Assembly: GCA_019359445.1 (NCBI GenBank)
Contig: JAHHHJ010000022.1
Span: 1-64,000 of the forward strand
DNA length: 64,000 bases
Reading direction: 5' to 3'
From: Kastovskya adunca ATA6-11-RM4
GTDB lineage: Bacteria; Cyanobacteriota; Cyanobacteriia; Cyanobacteriales; Coleofasciculaceae
Shown here: one piece after another, positions 35,541-45,034 of the stretch
Numbering within the stretch: position 1 is the stretch's first letter
How the letters are laid out: every line of letters begins with the position of its first letter
Made by a program: the position numbers and the translations under genes
Notes under the pieces: model-generated
What the model saw: only the letters and a program-made list of their open reading frames with translations
What the model was told of the DNA's origin: nothing
The model's database searches: none

Positions 35541-36187
35541 TGCAAAACCCTTCAAAATACGGTTTGGCTCTCCACACCACCAGCCCCCAGCTTGGCTTGG
35601 CTCTGAGCAATTTTGCGGGTAGCGATCGCTCTGCCACCTGGGACTTAGGGCGGGATTTATCCACGCACTTACACCAATATCTTGCTGAGTTTCTGATTCC
35701 TCAGACTTGGGCAGATTTATCCTTTATTGCCGTTGCTAAGGGGCCAGGAAGCTTTACAGGCACTCGCATCGGCGTCGTTACTGCCCGCACTCTGGCACAG
35801 CAGCTCGATATCCCTCTATTTCCTATTTCGACACTAGCGGCTGTCGCGTGGTCAGAACAAGGCAAATCTCAATCTGCCCTCAAAACTCCCATTGCTCTAC
35901 AAATGGATGCCCGTCGCGGTCAGCTCTTTGTGGCGATTTATCAACCTGTCGATTGTGGATTGAGTCCGTTGCTCTCAGAGACAGTGATGACTCCGGATAC
36001 TTGGCAGCAAGAGCTGGAGGCGATGGAGAGGCATTATCAGTTAGTTGATGTTCCTGGGGATTTGGGGAATGTAACAAGTGTGCTGTCTCTTGCTTATCTA
36101 GATTGGCAACAGGGACAGCGCCCCCACTGGTCAGAGGCGTTGCCGTTTTATGGGCAACATCCGGTAGAGGAGAAATCTGTCGGCTAG
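35540..36187 (+). CDS. tsaB: tRNA threonylcarbamoyladenosine biosynthesis protein TsaB
   Basis: A 215-residue protein of the TsaB/YeaZ family, a partner of TsaD in adding threonylcarbamoyl to A37 of ANN-decoding tRNAs. Signature blocks are YGLALHTTSPQLGLAL, FIAVAKGPGSFTGTRIGV, PISTLAAVAW and IALQMDARRGQLFVAIY. The start codon overlaps the kinase stop, so it is translated from the same transcript. The acyl-adenylate-forming Sua5/TsaC-type enzyme lies 6.4 kb away at 42598. Confidence 0.85.
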   Translation: MQNPSKYGLALHTTSPQLGLALSNFAGSDRSATWDLGRDLSTHLHQYLAEFLIPQTWADLSFIAVAKGPGSFTGTRIGVVTARTLAQQLDIPLFPISTLAAVAWSEQGKSQSALKTPIALQMDARRGQLFVAIYQPVDCGLSPLLSETVMTPDTWQQELEAMERHYQLVDVPGDLGNVTSVLSLAYLDWQQGQRPHWSEALPFYGQHPVEEKSVG

Positions 36188-36292
36188 AGTTGAGGAGGAA
36201 ATGCGATCGCGTTTTTTAAACAGGTAACGGCTACTGATACTTCTAAAACGAGGTTATCGTCGGTTTCCCAGCTAGGTTTTGCGATCGCTTGA

Positions 36293-36460
36293 GACAAGAA
36301 GACTGTTTTTTCCCAAACAAATACATTGGTTCTTACCATTACTACAGGCTATCAAGGTACGACAACACTTATCCCTTTTAGACCGCAAACAACCCCCGCC
36401 ACCAGTGTTAGCTTTAACTTAGATAAAATTTCCGCGTATCTACCCGCCGTCTTGCTCTAA
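36293..36460 (+). pseudogene. Possible C-terminal gene remnant
   Basis: A 55-codon open frame without a start codon ending just before the peptidase gene. It reads NTLVLTITTGYQGTTTLIPF and later TSVSFNLDKISAYLPAVLL. The beta-strand-like composition resembles the end of a secreted protein. It could be chance; no upstream part of a gene was found. Confidence 0.3.
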
Positions 36461-36470
36461 AACTACTAAA

Positions 36471-37442
36471 ATGCCAACTTACACCGGAATCAAGTGCGAA
36501 GCCTTTAGACATCCCCTCGATCGTCAAGCCGAAGCTTCGCTACGTAGTGTCCCTGGCTTTGACTTAGTTGCCCGTAGATTTGTAGAATTCATCTACGAAC
36601 GTCCCCAATTTGTCTATCTCATGGGCAACAGCATCCAGGCTGGCCCTCGTCAATATGCGACAATTTATGGTTTGTTTCGAGAATCTGTCAAGGATTTAGA
36701 TATCTCACCTGAACCCGCTTTATTTGTTAGTCAAAACCCGGAGGTCAATAGCTATGCTTTGGGGCAAGACCATCCCTATGTCGTCGTGAATACAGGGTTA
36801 TTAGACTTGCTCAGCGAAGCAGAAATTCGCACAGTTTTTGCCCATGAACTGGGACATATTAAATGCGGTCATACTATCTTAATTCAGATGGGTATTTGGG
36901 CGATGAACGCCGCATCAATGCTGGGGGAAATGACGTTTGGGTTGGGCAATCTTATCAGTAGTGGTTTAATTTACGCCTTCTATGAATGGCGTCGCAAAGC
37001 AGAACTCTCCTCCGATCGCGCCGCCTTACTGGTGACAGATGACCTCAATCTTGTGATGCAGACGATGATGAAAATTTCCGGAGGTAGCGCCAAATATGGT
37101 CACGAGTGCAGTCTCAATGAGTTCATCCGTCAATCCGAACGTTATCAAGAACTCGATCAAGATGGTTTGAATCAAGTTTATAAATTCTTACTCTATAACG
37201 GGGGCAATGGTGCCCTCCTCAGCCATCCTTTTCCAGTGGAACGCCTGCGCTACTTGCAGGAGTGGGCAGCCTCAGCAGAATATCATCAGATTCGCCAAGG
37301 AAACTACCAGAAGGAAACAGCCAAAGGTGCAGTTGAGGTAAACACAGCCTCATCGGATGGTGAAGCTGAGACGCTGCGGCAGCAAATCGAGACGCTACAA
37401 CAAGAAATTGACCAAATCAAGTCGCGATCGCAAAAGTCATAG
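36471..37442 (+). CDS. M48-family zinc metallopeptidase
   Basis: A 323-residue protein. The zinc motif HELGH is in VFAHELGHIKCGHT, with the third ligand Glu likely in RRKAELSSDRAALL. Hydrophobic segments around IQMGIWAMNAASMLG and GNLISSGLIYAFY may associate it with the membrane, but it lacks the long N-terminal helices of HtpX. The C-terminus is a short coiled coil (ETLRQQIETLQQEIDQIKS). It is probably involved in membrane-protein turnover, by analogy with the family. Confidence 0.85.
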   Translation: MPTYTGIKCEAFRHPLDRQAEASLRSVPGFDLVARRFVEFIYERPQFVYLMGNSIQAGPRQYATIYGLFRESVKDLDISPEPALFVSQNPEVNSYALGQDHPYVVVNTGLLDLLSEAEIRTVFAHELGHIKCGHTILIQMGIWAMNAASMLGEMTFGLGNLISSGLIYAFYEWRRKAELSSDRAALLVTDDLNLVMQTMMKISGGSAKYGHECSLNEFIRQSERYQELDQDGLNQVYKFLLYNGGNGALLSHPFPVERLRYLQEWAASAEYHQIRQGNYQKETAKGAVEVNTASSDGEAETLRQQIETLQQEIDQIKSRSQKS

Positions 37443-37920
37443 TTGATGCATAACAGAGCCTCTCGAAGAGTTATATTGCTTTCGGTTGCTAAGCTATCGT
37501 TAAAACTGATGGAAAATAGAGAGATAGGAAGAGCAAACCAATTCTGCCACCAGCAGAATTGACGTTAAACTATCCACAATTGATTGGGAGACAGTTGTCT
37601 AATTCTAGATTCAGAAATTTTAGCTCTTTGGTTTGTAGTTAAACTTGATGTGTCTGACAGAGCCTAGCCCTGGGGTTGACAGCGCCAACTGGTTGCTCGC
37701 TGTTACTCACTAATGTACTTCCCCGCCACTAGATAAAAGGAGACCCGCTACTTACATACCCAAGAGACTTTTTTGAAAATTCTGATGATTAGTCTATGCT
37801 GTTTTAAACTTCATTTTGAGCTATCAAGTTTACGATGTAAGCGGTTATCAGCATTGACACAGGGTGCACTCAGCTTTCTTCCATACTTTAAGCAGGGACA
37901 AAATCCTCCTAAGGATGCTC
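37443..37920. other. Intergenic region without recognised gene
   Basis: About 480 bp. It is AT-rich in the middle. A ribosome-site-like AAGGA occurs at its right end before the next gene. No repeats or RNA genes were identified. Confidence 0.35.
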
Positions 37921-39303
37921 ATGAGCAGGGACATTTTATCAGAAGGTCATCAGACAACGCCGCGCGTCAATCTAAATCAGCCGGGGCGCTCTACGCAGCA
38001 GGGTCAGGAGATGATCTACCAATTCCTCTTAAATCTAGTTCGTAAAGAGCCACCAGAAACCGTTTTATTGGAGTTTAAGTATCTATTTATTACCTATGAA
38101 TCTCATGCTGGCAATTTAGAAGTAATCCAGTATTTGGCAGAGATACTTTTTGTTAATGATGAAGAGGAGTTTAGAAATGTCCTCAAGCGGTCTTGCTATA
38201 TTTTAATTAATAACTGGGAGACATCTAGAAGTCACGATAAAATTAAAGACCTAGTTAAGCTTTTTCCAGAAGAAAAAATTAAGAAAAAATCACTTTCTCT
38301 AACAATCAATCGCCTGAGGCATTGGTTATACAACTTTGTTGAAAGCCAAGACTTTCAGGAACTCAAACTATTTGTCGCTAAACACGATCAAACTCATTGG
38401 AGTAGCCGCTACACGTCTTACTTATTAGTCCCTCAGTATACCGACCACAATAACTCGGCAGAACAGCGAGAAGCAGCAAGAGCGCTCTCCAAAAAGCTAA
38501 AAGACCAGTTTAAGTTTGAACTGGCGATGTATACTGCTCGTTCGCAGTCGGCGGTTCATCAAAGCCAAGTGCCAAAAAACCCAACGGCTCTTGGGGATAG
38601 TGTTTTGCAGTTTATCAAAAGGATTGTAGCTAAACGGGGTTCGTTTAGTTATGCTAATTTAGCCAATATTTTTTTGAAACAAGTCTATCAAGTTAGTTAT
38701 AAGCATTTTAAATTTTGCTTACAGAGATATTTGATTTTTTCAGTGGCTCATAAAGAGAATGTTGAAGTTTTAAATCAACAACTTTCCGAAAAGCTGCAAA
38801 ATCTTTATGAGATTTACCACGAAGAGACTCTTAATGACGCTCTTTTGTTAAGAACTTGTAATCGCGTTATCGAATCTCTAACTATAGAAAATCGGCAAGA
38901 TCCTTCGTCTTTATTTATCTTGCTAATGTACCAAGGAAATCCCCTAACCTTGGTGATTGTACTGTTGAAGGTGATCTTGATCTGCCCTAATGCTCGTACT
39001 CATTTAGAAATTTGTATTGCAGACTTGATTCAGTACTATATGAAATATCCAGAGGAAGAGTGTAAATGGGTAGTGAATTTTTTTGAAATATTTAATATCA
39101 CTTTTGCGATTTACGCAGACAATGTGCAGTACAACTTGATCAAGATGGATCTACAGACGCCTGATCTGCAAGTGCTTGAAGATGACTCAGATACCGCTTG
39201 GGATGCTTATCGGGTTTTTTCCCAACTTAGATACACGGTGAGTTTGGAAGATATGGAAGATACCTTAGATTACCAATTAGACTCTGAAGATACGGAAAAG
39301 TAA
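37921..39303 (+). CDS. Large cyanobacterial protein of unknown function
   Basis: A 460-residue protein when started at ATG 37921, six to seven bases after AAGGA; an in-frame GTG lies at 37864. It is helical and charged, with no membrane segment or signal peptide. Notable blocks are GQEMIYQFLLNLVRKEPPETVLLEFKYLFI-type N-terminal helices, FRNVLKRSCYILINNWE, KLKDQFKFELAMYTARSQS and CRYLVFSVA-like segments near residue 280. The C-terminus is acidic (DLQVLEDDSDTAWDAY, DSEDTEK). I recognise no catalytic motif. It may be a scaffold or RNA-associated protein; function is unknown. Confidence 0.65.
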   Translation: MSRDILSEGHQTTPRVNLNQPGRSTQQGQEMIYQFLLNLVRKEPPETVLLEFKYLFITYESHAGNLEVIQYLAEILFVNDEEEFRNVLKRSCYILINNWETSRSHDKIKDLVKLFPEEKIKKKSLSLTINRLRHWLYNFVESQDFQELKLFVAKHDQTHWSSRYTSYLLVPQYTDHNNSAEQREAARALSKKLKDQFKFELAMYTARSQSAVHQSQVPKNPTALGDSVLQFIKRIVAKRGSFSYANLANIFLKQVYQVSYKHFKFCLQRYLIFSVAHKENVEVLNQQLSEKLQNLYEIYHEETLNDALLLRTCNRVIESLTIENRQDPSSLFILLMYQGNPLTLVIVLLKVILICPNARTHLEICIADLIQYYMKYPEEECKWVVNFFEIFNITFAIYADNVQYNLIKMDLQTPDLQVLEDDSDTAWDAYRVFSQLRYTVSLEDMEDTLDYQLDSEDTEK

Positions 39304-39854
39304 GGTAAGCTGACATACACTTTAGCGAAGATGGCGATCGCCACTAGACCCATGATTACGGGGAACAGATATTTGGGGCTAGCAAGCTTAGAAGAGGAGA
39401 GCCTCAGGAGTGCGATCGCGCCTATTTTCCCATGGCGTCAGATTAAGATTGATTTATAGTTAAGTAAAGATATTTGCTCAACCGAGTACTAACTAATAGA
39501 CCAGCTTTCCTTCGAGGTTGTTACCGCTACAAAATGACCTGCAAACCCTAGGAAAAGTGTCACTCTCTCTACAGTTAGAGAATCATGATTTGTGCATCGT
39601 CTTTAGAATGTCACCTTTGCTAGAGGTGACATTGGTTTCAGCCTCGGTATGCTTGACAAGCGTTATCGGAAGGGACACAACTACAAAACCCATACAACGC
39701 GAACTACCGTCAGACTAAGATTTAGTTCTGGCTGTAGAGACGCTGCTTTGATAAACGCCAGCAGCATCAGGTGTTCGCATCTATTAACGTTGTGACGTAG
39801 CAGTTAGCCTTCCATGTTCACCATTCCCTGCAATTGAAGTGGGAAGGAGTATTG
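39304..39854. other. Intergenic region with one perfect hairpin
   Basis: About 550 bp. A perfect 8-bp hairpin, TGTCACCT-TTGCTAG-AGGTGACA, lies at 39609-39631 without a following T-run. Several GCGATCGC palindromes occur near the left end. No gene was recognised. Confidence 0.4.
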
Positions 39855-40403
39855 ATGGAAACAATAAAGAATTTCTTGAAACAACTACAACTCAGTCGGG
39901 TAGTGACTGTGTTTTTAGCCGTATTTGTACTTTTCGTTAGCACGGCTTGTAATAGCGGTAATGTCCAAGGCGCACGTCCTGGCAATCCTCCCGTCCAAGC
40001 TGGAGGTCAAAACAATCCTCATAAAGTTGGTGGAGACGGTTATACCAATTATAAACAGTCCCCCGACCCCAAGGTCAGCCGTAAAAACCAAGCGGCTTTG
40101 CCAAATACATCTCAGTCATTGCTTGCCGATAATCGTGCTGATAGCGAGTTGATTTATCCAGCATCGAAAGCGCCAGCGCCCAATCGTCAGTTTCCAGTCG
40201 TCGGGAAAGACAAGGCAACTTCAATTCTAGAAAAGCCGGCAATACCAGCGGTGCGTGAACCTGTCGTTGACCGCAGTGACCCTAACGCCAACATTTTAGA
40301 ACGGTCAACCGAAGCGGTACAAGAGGCTTCTGCTTTCTTGAAAGAAAAAGCAGACGAAGCTTCACAACGACCGGAAGCTCAGATTAATCCGGCTGTGCGT
40401 TAA
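39855..40403 (+). CDS. Predicted lipoprotein, copy 1 of tandem pair
   Basis: A 182-residue protein starting at ATG 39855 after AAGGAG. The N-terminus IKNFLKQLQLSRVVTVFLAVFVLFVSTAC carries a lipobox STAC. The mature part is hydrophilic and Pro/Asn/Gln-rich (GNPPVQAGGQNNPHKVGG), then a helical acidic tail (SEAVQEASAFLKEKADEASQ-like). The signal peptide and general layout closely match the next gene (SRVVTVFLAVFVLFVSTACN versus AQVLTVFLAGVLLIVSTACN). It probably sits in the cell envelope. Function is unknown. Confidence 0.7.
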   Translation: METIKNFLKQLQLSRVVTVFLAVFVLFVSTACNSGNVQGARPGNPPVQAGGQNNPHKVGGDGYTNYKQSPDPKVSRKNQAALPNTSQSLLADNRADSELIYPASKAPAPNRQFPVVGKDKATSILEKPAIPAVREPVVDRSDPNANILERSTEAVQEASAFLKEKADEASQRPEAQINPAVR

Positions 40404-40489
40404 TGGATTGAAAACGCTTTCTAATGCTGAATTTTAGTTAAAGCGATTTGCAATTTACTGTCCCAAAGAAACTCAAAGGAGAGAAACTT

Positions 40490-41059
40490 ATGAACAAAGT
40501 ATTTACCTGGTTAAAAAAAATTCGCCTTGCTCAAGTGCTGACCGTATTTTTAGCGGGAGTCTTACTAATTGTCAGTACAGCTTGTAATGGTGCGGCTAAT
40601 GCTCGTGGAGCAGGAGATACTGGCTTACTCAGAGGCGATAGCAGCTCTGTCAAAGGAGATGCTAGCACCCTCAGAGAAGAAGTTCCAGAAAATGCTGTCA
40701 CCAACAAGCGTGAAGGTGGGATGAATAACTACAGCGATATTGATCCCAGAATGGACGCTTCTAAGGTAGGAGCCAAGTCAAGAGCCTTAGTGGACAAGGC
40801 GGAAAGAAACGTCATTGACCAAACTGACGATCTAGGAACAAATACCAAGCGCATTTTGGATAAGAAAGGCGAGAACCTCAAACACCTTGGTCAGAATGCC
40901 AAAGAAGACGCAGCAGGATTTGGTGATAAAGCTCAAAACGCAACTGAAGCTGCAACCGGAAGAGCGAAAGAAGCCAGCCGGAAAACCCAGCAAGCAGCGG
41001 AACAGGCGGCTAGCCACACCAAAGGAGCCTTGAATAAGGCGGGTGACGCGATTGATTAA
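40490..41059 (+). CDS. Predicted lipoprotein with LEA-like tail, copy 2
   Basis: A 189-residue protein starting at ATG 40490 after AAAGGAGAG. The signal VLTVFLAGVLLIVSTAC ends in a lipobox. The mature region is acidic and Ala/Lys/Gln-rich: GQNAKEDAAGFGDKAQNATE and AKEASRKTQQAAEQAASHTKG. Such 11-residue-like amphipathic helices resemble late-embryogenesis-abundant proteins, so a role in desiccation or membrane stress is possible but not shown. It is paralogous to the preceding gene in its first 35 residues. Confidence 0.7.
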   Translation: MNKVFTWLKKIRLAQVLTVFLAGVLLIVSTACNGAANARGAGDTGLLRGDSSSVKGDASTLREEVPENAVTNKREGGMNNYSDIDPRMDASKVGAKSRALVDKAERNVIDQTDDLGTNTKRILDKKGENLKHLGQNAKEDAAGFGDKAQNATEAATGRAKEASRKTQQAAEQAASHTKGALNKAGDAID

Positions 41060-41219
41060 ACTCACACAGATTACTCCTATCAACTGCCTACCAAGCAATG
41101 GGTAGTAATCCTGATTAACTTACACCACTCTTAACGATGGTTTAAGTAGCCTGGTTGAGTTCCGGGCTGATAGCAAGAGTTAGTTAAAATATCTTGCACC
41201 TGATGAACGTAGATAGTTA

Positions 41220-42515
41220 TTATCTGCGTTTATCTGTGTTTAAGGGAGTGGGCGACGTTTGGAGAAACCAAGCCTGTAGTGCGGCTTGATGCACTTCTCG
41301 CCAAGAGCAGTTGCTGGTTCTTGCCAACTGAGCGCAATCTTCGTACTCTGGTTGGACGTTGGTAATTGTTTTTGGCTCACAGCGATCGCTCCAAGCCAGT
41401 TTGACTCGTACCTCCCCATAGGGTGTCTGCACTCGCTGAATTTCCCGTTGCAAAATTGAGCGTTGCTGAGTCAGGCGACGTATCCCTAGGGTGGTTGTCT
41501 CGCAAAATAACACCGCTTCACACGCCGATAACTGCTCCGGATGACAAATGACAGTCAGCAAAATCCCCGGACGAGACTTCTTCATCCCAATTCCCTGAGT
41601 GAAGACATCCACCGCACCCGCCGCAAATAGGGCTTCAAACACATACCCGATCGCCTGAGGATTTAAGTCATCAATCTGCGTTTCTAGGACTGAAATGGTC
41701 TCTAAATGAGCTGATGGGGAAGAATTGATCTGAAAATCTTCACTCGTTATGGGAGCACGCGTCTCTCCCAGCCACAGGCGGAGGATATTGGGAAGGGGGA
41801 ATTCGGCTGAACCTGCTCCTAAACCTACTGTTTGAATGGTCATGGCGGGGGGAGAACCAAACTCTGTAGCCAGAGCAACAGCGATCGCTGCTCCGGTTGG
41901 CGTCACCAATTCCCGATTGATACCATTACTGTAAACAGGCACCTGACGGCTTTCCCACAACTTCAACACAGCAGGTACAGGAACGGGTAATTGACCGTGG
42001 GCGGCTCGCACCGTACCGCCTCCCGTTGGCAAGGGTGAGCAGTAGAGTTGGTCAACCCCCAACCAATCCAAGCCCAGGCAAGTTCCTACAATATCCACAA
42101 TGGCGTCTGTGGCTCCCACTTCATGGAAATGTACTTTTTCCGGTGCAATCCCATGCACTGCCCCTTCTGCCTCTGCTAGCCGCCGGAAAATGGCGAGACT
42201 CTGAGCAGTTACTTGGGGCGGAAGTTGAGCCGCAACGATCAAGCGCTCGATTTCCGGTAAATGCCGTGTTGCGTCATGATGGTCGTGGTGGTGCGAGGCG
42301 CGATCGCCTGGCGATTGACTCAGCACAACATGCACTTTTGTCGCCAACTGACCGTTGCGGTGAACGGCTTCTGAACGTAATTGAAATTCCTGTTCAATCC
42401 CCAACTGATGGAGTTTTTCAATTAAGTACTCTAAGGGAACGCCTGCATGGACTAATGCCCCTAGGCACATATCCCCGGCAATTCCTGTCTGACAATCCAG
42501 ATATGCTGTTTTCAC
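41220..42515 (-). CDS. larC: LarC-type nickel-insertion protein
   Basis: A 431-residue protein. The N-terminus [23 protein letters not shown] is diagnostic for LarC. A His-rich loop ([11 protein letters not shown]) follows near residue 75, suited to metal binding. Later blocks are [47 protein letters not shown] and [15 protein letters not shown]. LarC inserts nickel into the pyridinium cofactor of lactate racemase and relatives. LarB, LarE and LarA are not seen in this window. Confidence 0.85.
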   Translation of the reverse strand: MKTAYLDCQTGIAGDMCLGALVHAGVPLEYLIEKLHQLGIEQEFQLRSEAVHRNGQLATKVHVVLSQSPGDRASHHHDHHDATRHLPEIERLIVAAQLPPQVTAQSLAIFRRLAEAEGAVHGIAPEKVHFHEVGATDAIVDIVGTCLGLDWLGVDQLYCSPLPTGGGTVRAAHGQLPVPVPAVLKLWESRQVPVYSNGINRELVTPTGAAIAVALATEFGSPPAMTIQTVGLGAGSAEFPLPNILRLWLGETRAPITSEDFQINSSPSAHLETISVLETQIDDLNPQAIGYVFEALFAAGAVDVFTQGIGMKKSRPGILLTVICHPEQLSACEAVLFCETTTLGIRRLTQQRSILQREIQRVQTPYGEVRVKLAWSDRCEPKTITNVQPEYEDCAQLARTSNCSWREVHQAALQAWFLQTSPTPLNTDKRR

Positions 42516-42597
42516 ACCTCACAACCCCTGTAAGTCACCGCTACTGACTGAGTTTGACAACATTCTCTATTGAATATTCTTTGCATCAAAAACTTTT

Positions 42598-43254
42598 ATG
42601 GCTACTATTTACACCGTTCACCCGGATAACCCCCAACCGCGTCTGATCAAGCAAATCGTAGACGCTCTGAAAGATGGGGCTGTGATGCTTTATCCCACTG
42701 ATACCGTTTATGCCATCGGTTGTGATTTAAATGCCAAGTCGGCAGTAGAACGAGTCAGGCGTCTCAAGCAACTCGCTAATGATAAACCCTTAACGTTTTT
42801 GTGTCCGTCGTTGTCCAACATTGCTCAGTATGCGGTGGTTAGTGACAAAGCCTACCGGATCATGAAGCATCTGATTCCCGGTTCCTATACCTTTGTGCTT
42901 CCAGCAACAAAGTTAGTCCCCCGAATCGTGATGAATCCCAAGCGCAAAACCAGCGGCATCCGCGTTCCCGATCATTCGGTTTGTCAGGCACTTTTGCAGG
43001 AATTGGGTAATCCGATTATTTCCACCTCTGCCTATCTAATTGATGAAGAGGGGGAAATGCCCACCATGGGCTTAGAGCGAGTAAAACTCTTTGACCATCT
43101 CGATAATATGGTAGACATCATTGTCGATGAGGAGTCGGAATCCGGTTTTCAGGTTTCTACGATTATTGATATGACGACTGAGGAACCTGTAATAGTTAGA
43201 AAAGGTCAGGGGTGGGAAGAAGCATCGGCTTGGGCAACACCCGTTACTAACTAG
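42598..43254 (+). CDS. L-threonylcarbamoyladenylate synthase family protein (Sua5/YciO/YrdC)
   Basis: A 218-residue protein. The YrdC domain is marked by DALKDGAVMLYPTDTVYAIG, RRLKQLANDKPLTFLC, IPGSYTFVLPATKLVPR and IRVPDHSVCQALL. Domain length and lack of a C-terminal Sua5 extension place it with YciO/YrdC proteins. True Sua5/TsaC enzymes make the threonylcarbamoyl-AMP used in tRNA t6A synthesis; YciO-type members may differ. It starts 82 bp from the larC start, and the two are divergent. Confidence 0.8.
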   Translation: MATIYTVHPDNPQPRLIKQIVDALKDGAVMLYPTDTVYAIGCDLNAKSAVERVRRLKQLANDKPLTFLCPSLSNIAQYAVVSDKAYRIMKHLIPGSYTFVLPATKLVPRIVMNPKRKTSGIRVPDHSVCQALLQELGNPIISTSAYLIDEEGEMPTMGLERVKLFDHLDNMVDIIVDEESESGFQVSTIIDMTTEEPVIVRKGQGWEEASAWATPVTN

Positions 43255-43708
43255 GGGTTGGAATCTGAGGGCGAGGGATGAGGAGAGGCTAAAGATCGGC
43301 AGCCAGAGGTGATGGGGATGAACAACACCGCTAGCCCCAATCTCTAAACTACAGACGACTCGTGAGGCATTACGGACTGGGGATAAACTATCAACCCAGT
43401 TTTGAGATTGTCCACTAAAACCAACAGTTGGCTAGGGTAACTCAGGAGGAGGGAACAAGTATCCCAACCCGGCTCTAGCAATGACTGACAGGACTTGACC
43501 GTCAGTCATGGTCAACTGCCGATGCGGAGATCGTAACTCAGTTATTTGAACGTAGTGACACAACACTGTCCCGACGGATGAGGATAGCCCTCTACAGTCG
43601 AACTATAGACAACTTAGCGAAGGTTCAAGCGGCTTCGGACGCTGTAGGCAAGCAAATTCTTCGCTGGTGTCACTGCATCTCGCGACTGTAATTGATAGGG
43701 GCAATACC
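43255..43708 (+). promoter_or_regulatory. hetZ upstream region with overlapping hairpins
   Basis: About 450 bp. A perfect 9-bp hairpin ATGACTGAC / GTCAGTCAT with an 11-nt loop lies at 43481-43509. Part of it overlaps a second hairpin, TTGACC (43495-43500) / GGTCAA (43510-43515), so only one can form at a time. A 9-bp palindrome this close to hetZ may be a regulator site or a leader structure. I did not find the known HetR palindrome of Anabaena hetZ. Confidence 0.45.
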
Positions 43709-44917
43709 ATGAACGTCAAAATCGCTAATCTCAACCACACTTCTGATAATCATCTGCACTCTCCGGAAGATCTATCCGGCGACCCGGATACCTGGACAAT
43801 CAAACAGCTATTGCTGGAGGAATTGCAGAGCGCAGTGGGTTCAACCTCCCGCAGCGTTGAGGCAGTAGCCAATCGGATGGCACAGGAGGTAGAACGAATT
43901 TGCTGCAAAAGTATGCGGATTCAAAACTCCGGTCAAGTCCGCTCTTGGCAGGTAACACTGGGGCGTCATCGCCTGCAAAAGTGCCTGTTGTACTATCAGT
44001 TGGGTTCCAAGCAAGGTCGAGTTGAGCTGCATAGCAACTTGAGCGTCATGGTGTATCGGCATATTGCCCTGGCACAGTCGCAGTTAAAATTTGCGGCTCG
44101 CTGTAATTTAATTGAAGACTTTTTGCAAAATTTTTACGCAGAGTCTTTAAAGGCGTTTCGGCGGGAAAACGACGTAGCAAGCGACTATACTCCCCGCACT
44201 CAGTTGGAACTGGCAGAATATATGGCGTTTACCGAGCAATACGCCAAGCGTCGCATTTCGCTACGCAATCACGTAACACAGCAGTTGATTGTACTGCGGG
44301 CGCAAAGCTTTGCTCGTCGTCAGCCAGAAGACATGGTGCTGGATATTGAGCAAGCGGTGGAGTTTGACAGAAGTGAGGATCTGGCTAAGAGTCGCAGTGC
44401 AGCATTGCAACAAGTGCGATCGCAAATGGTTGCCGATACGACTGATCCCTCGGAAGCCGTTTTACGCGATCGCGTTGTCTCAGAACTAATGCACTACCTC
44501 GAAGAACAGGGACATTCTGACTGTGCAGATTACCTCGCCTTGAAACTCAAAGACCTCTGTGCCACTGACATCGAAGAAATTCTTGGTCTTACTCCCCGTC
44601 AGCGCGACTATCTGCAACAGCGCTTCAAGTACCATGTCGAAAAATTTGCCCGTTCTTCCAACTGGAGGCTGGTGCATCAATGGTTAGGTGCTGACCTTGA
44701 CCAAAAGCTAGGCATGTCTTCTGATCAGTGGGAGGCATTTATTGCCCAACTCTCACCCCAGCAGCAGCAGCTACTACAACTCAAACAATCCCTTGGCAAC
44801 GATGAGGAAATAGCACAAACCCTCCGCTGCACCTTAAAGCAAGTGAAAAAGCGCTGGACTCAGCTTCTAGAGCTGGCGTGGAAGACGCGTAACACAGCAA
44901 TGGAGGAGAACAACTAG
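43709..44917 (+). CDS. hetZ: HetZ-type heterocyst differentiation regulator homologue
   Basis: A 402-residue protein starting at MNVKIANLN (ATG 43709); an in-frame upstream start at 43667 adds 14 residues. Length and character match HetZ. The body is helical with no membrane segment: WTIKQLLLEELQSAVGS, ELAEYMAFTEQYAKRRISLR, TLKQVKKRWTQLLELAW. The C-terminal region, with LSPQQQQLLQLKQSLGNDEEIAQTL, looks like a sigma-region-4-like HTH. In Anabaena, HetZ acts with HetR in heterocyst commitment. Homologues also occur in non-heterocystous filamentous species. The usual patU neighbour is absent here. Confidence 0.75.
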   Translation: MNVKIANLNHTSDNHLHSPEDLSGDPDTWTIKQLLLEELQSAVGSTSRSVEAVANRMAQEVERICCKSMRIQNSGQVRSWQVTLGRHRLQKCLLYYQLGSKQGRVELHSNLSVMVYRHIALAQSQLKFAARCNLIEDFLQNFYAESLKAFRRENDVASDYTPRTQLELAEYMAFTEQYAKRRISLRNHVTQQLIVLRAQSFARRQPEDMVLDIEQAVEFDRSEDLAKSRSAALQQVRSQMVADTTDPSEAVLRDRVVSELMHYLEEQGHSDCADYLALKLKDLCATDIEEILGLTPRQRDYLQQRFKYHVEKFARSSNWRLVHQWLGADLDQKLGMSSDQWEAFIAQLSPQQQQLLQLKQSLGNDEEIAQTLRCTLKQVKKRWTQLLELAWKTRNTAMEENN

Positions 44918-45034
44918 TTAGTACTCCTAAACAACTGACTACTGACTTTTGCTAAGGTAGTGTTAACAATTTGCAATTTATTAGTGCGATTAATCGTCTA
45001 AAATAACAACTCCTAAATAGTTGGGAGTCGCATC

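Noticed and set aside
39518-39718. 66-codon plus-strand frame in the gap before the lipoprotein genes
   Set aside because: No ribosome site, no conserved-looking domain, and it spans a perfect hairpin.
43255-43708. HetR-binding palindrome upstream of hetZ
   Set aside because: The known Anabaena-type sequence AGGGGTCTAACCCCT or a near copy was not found.
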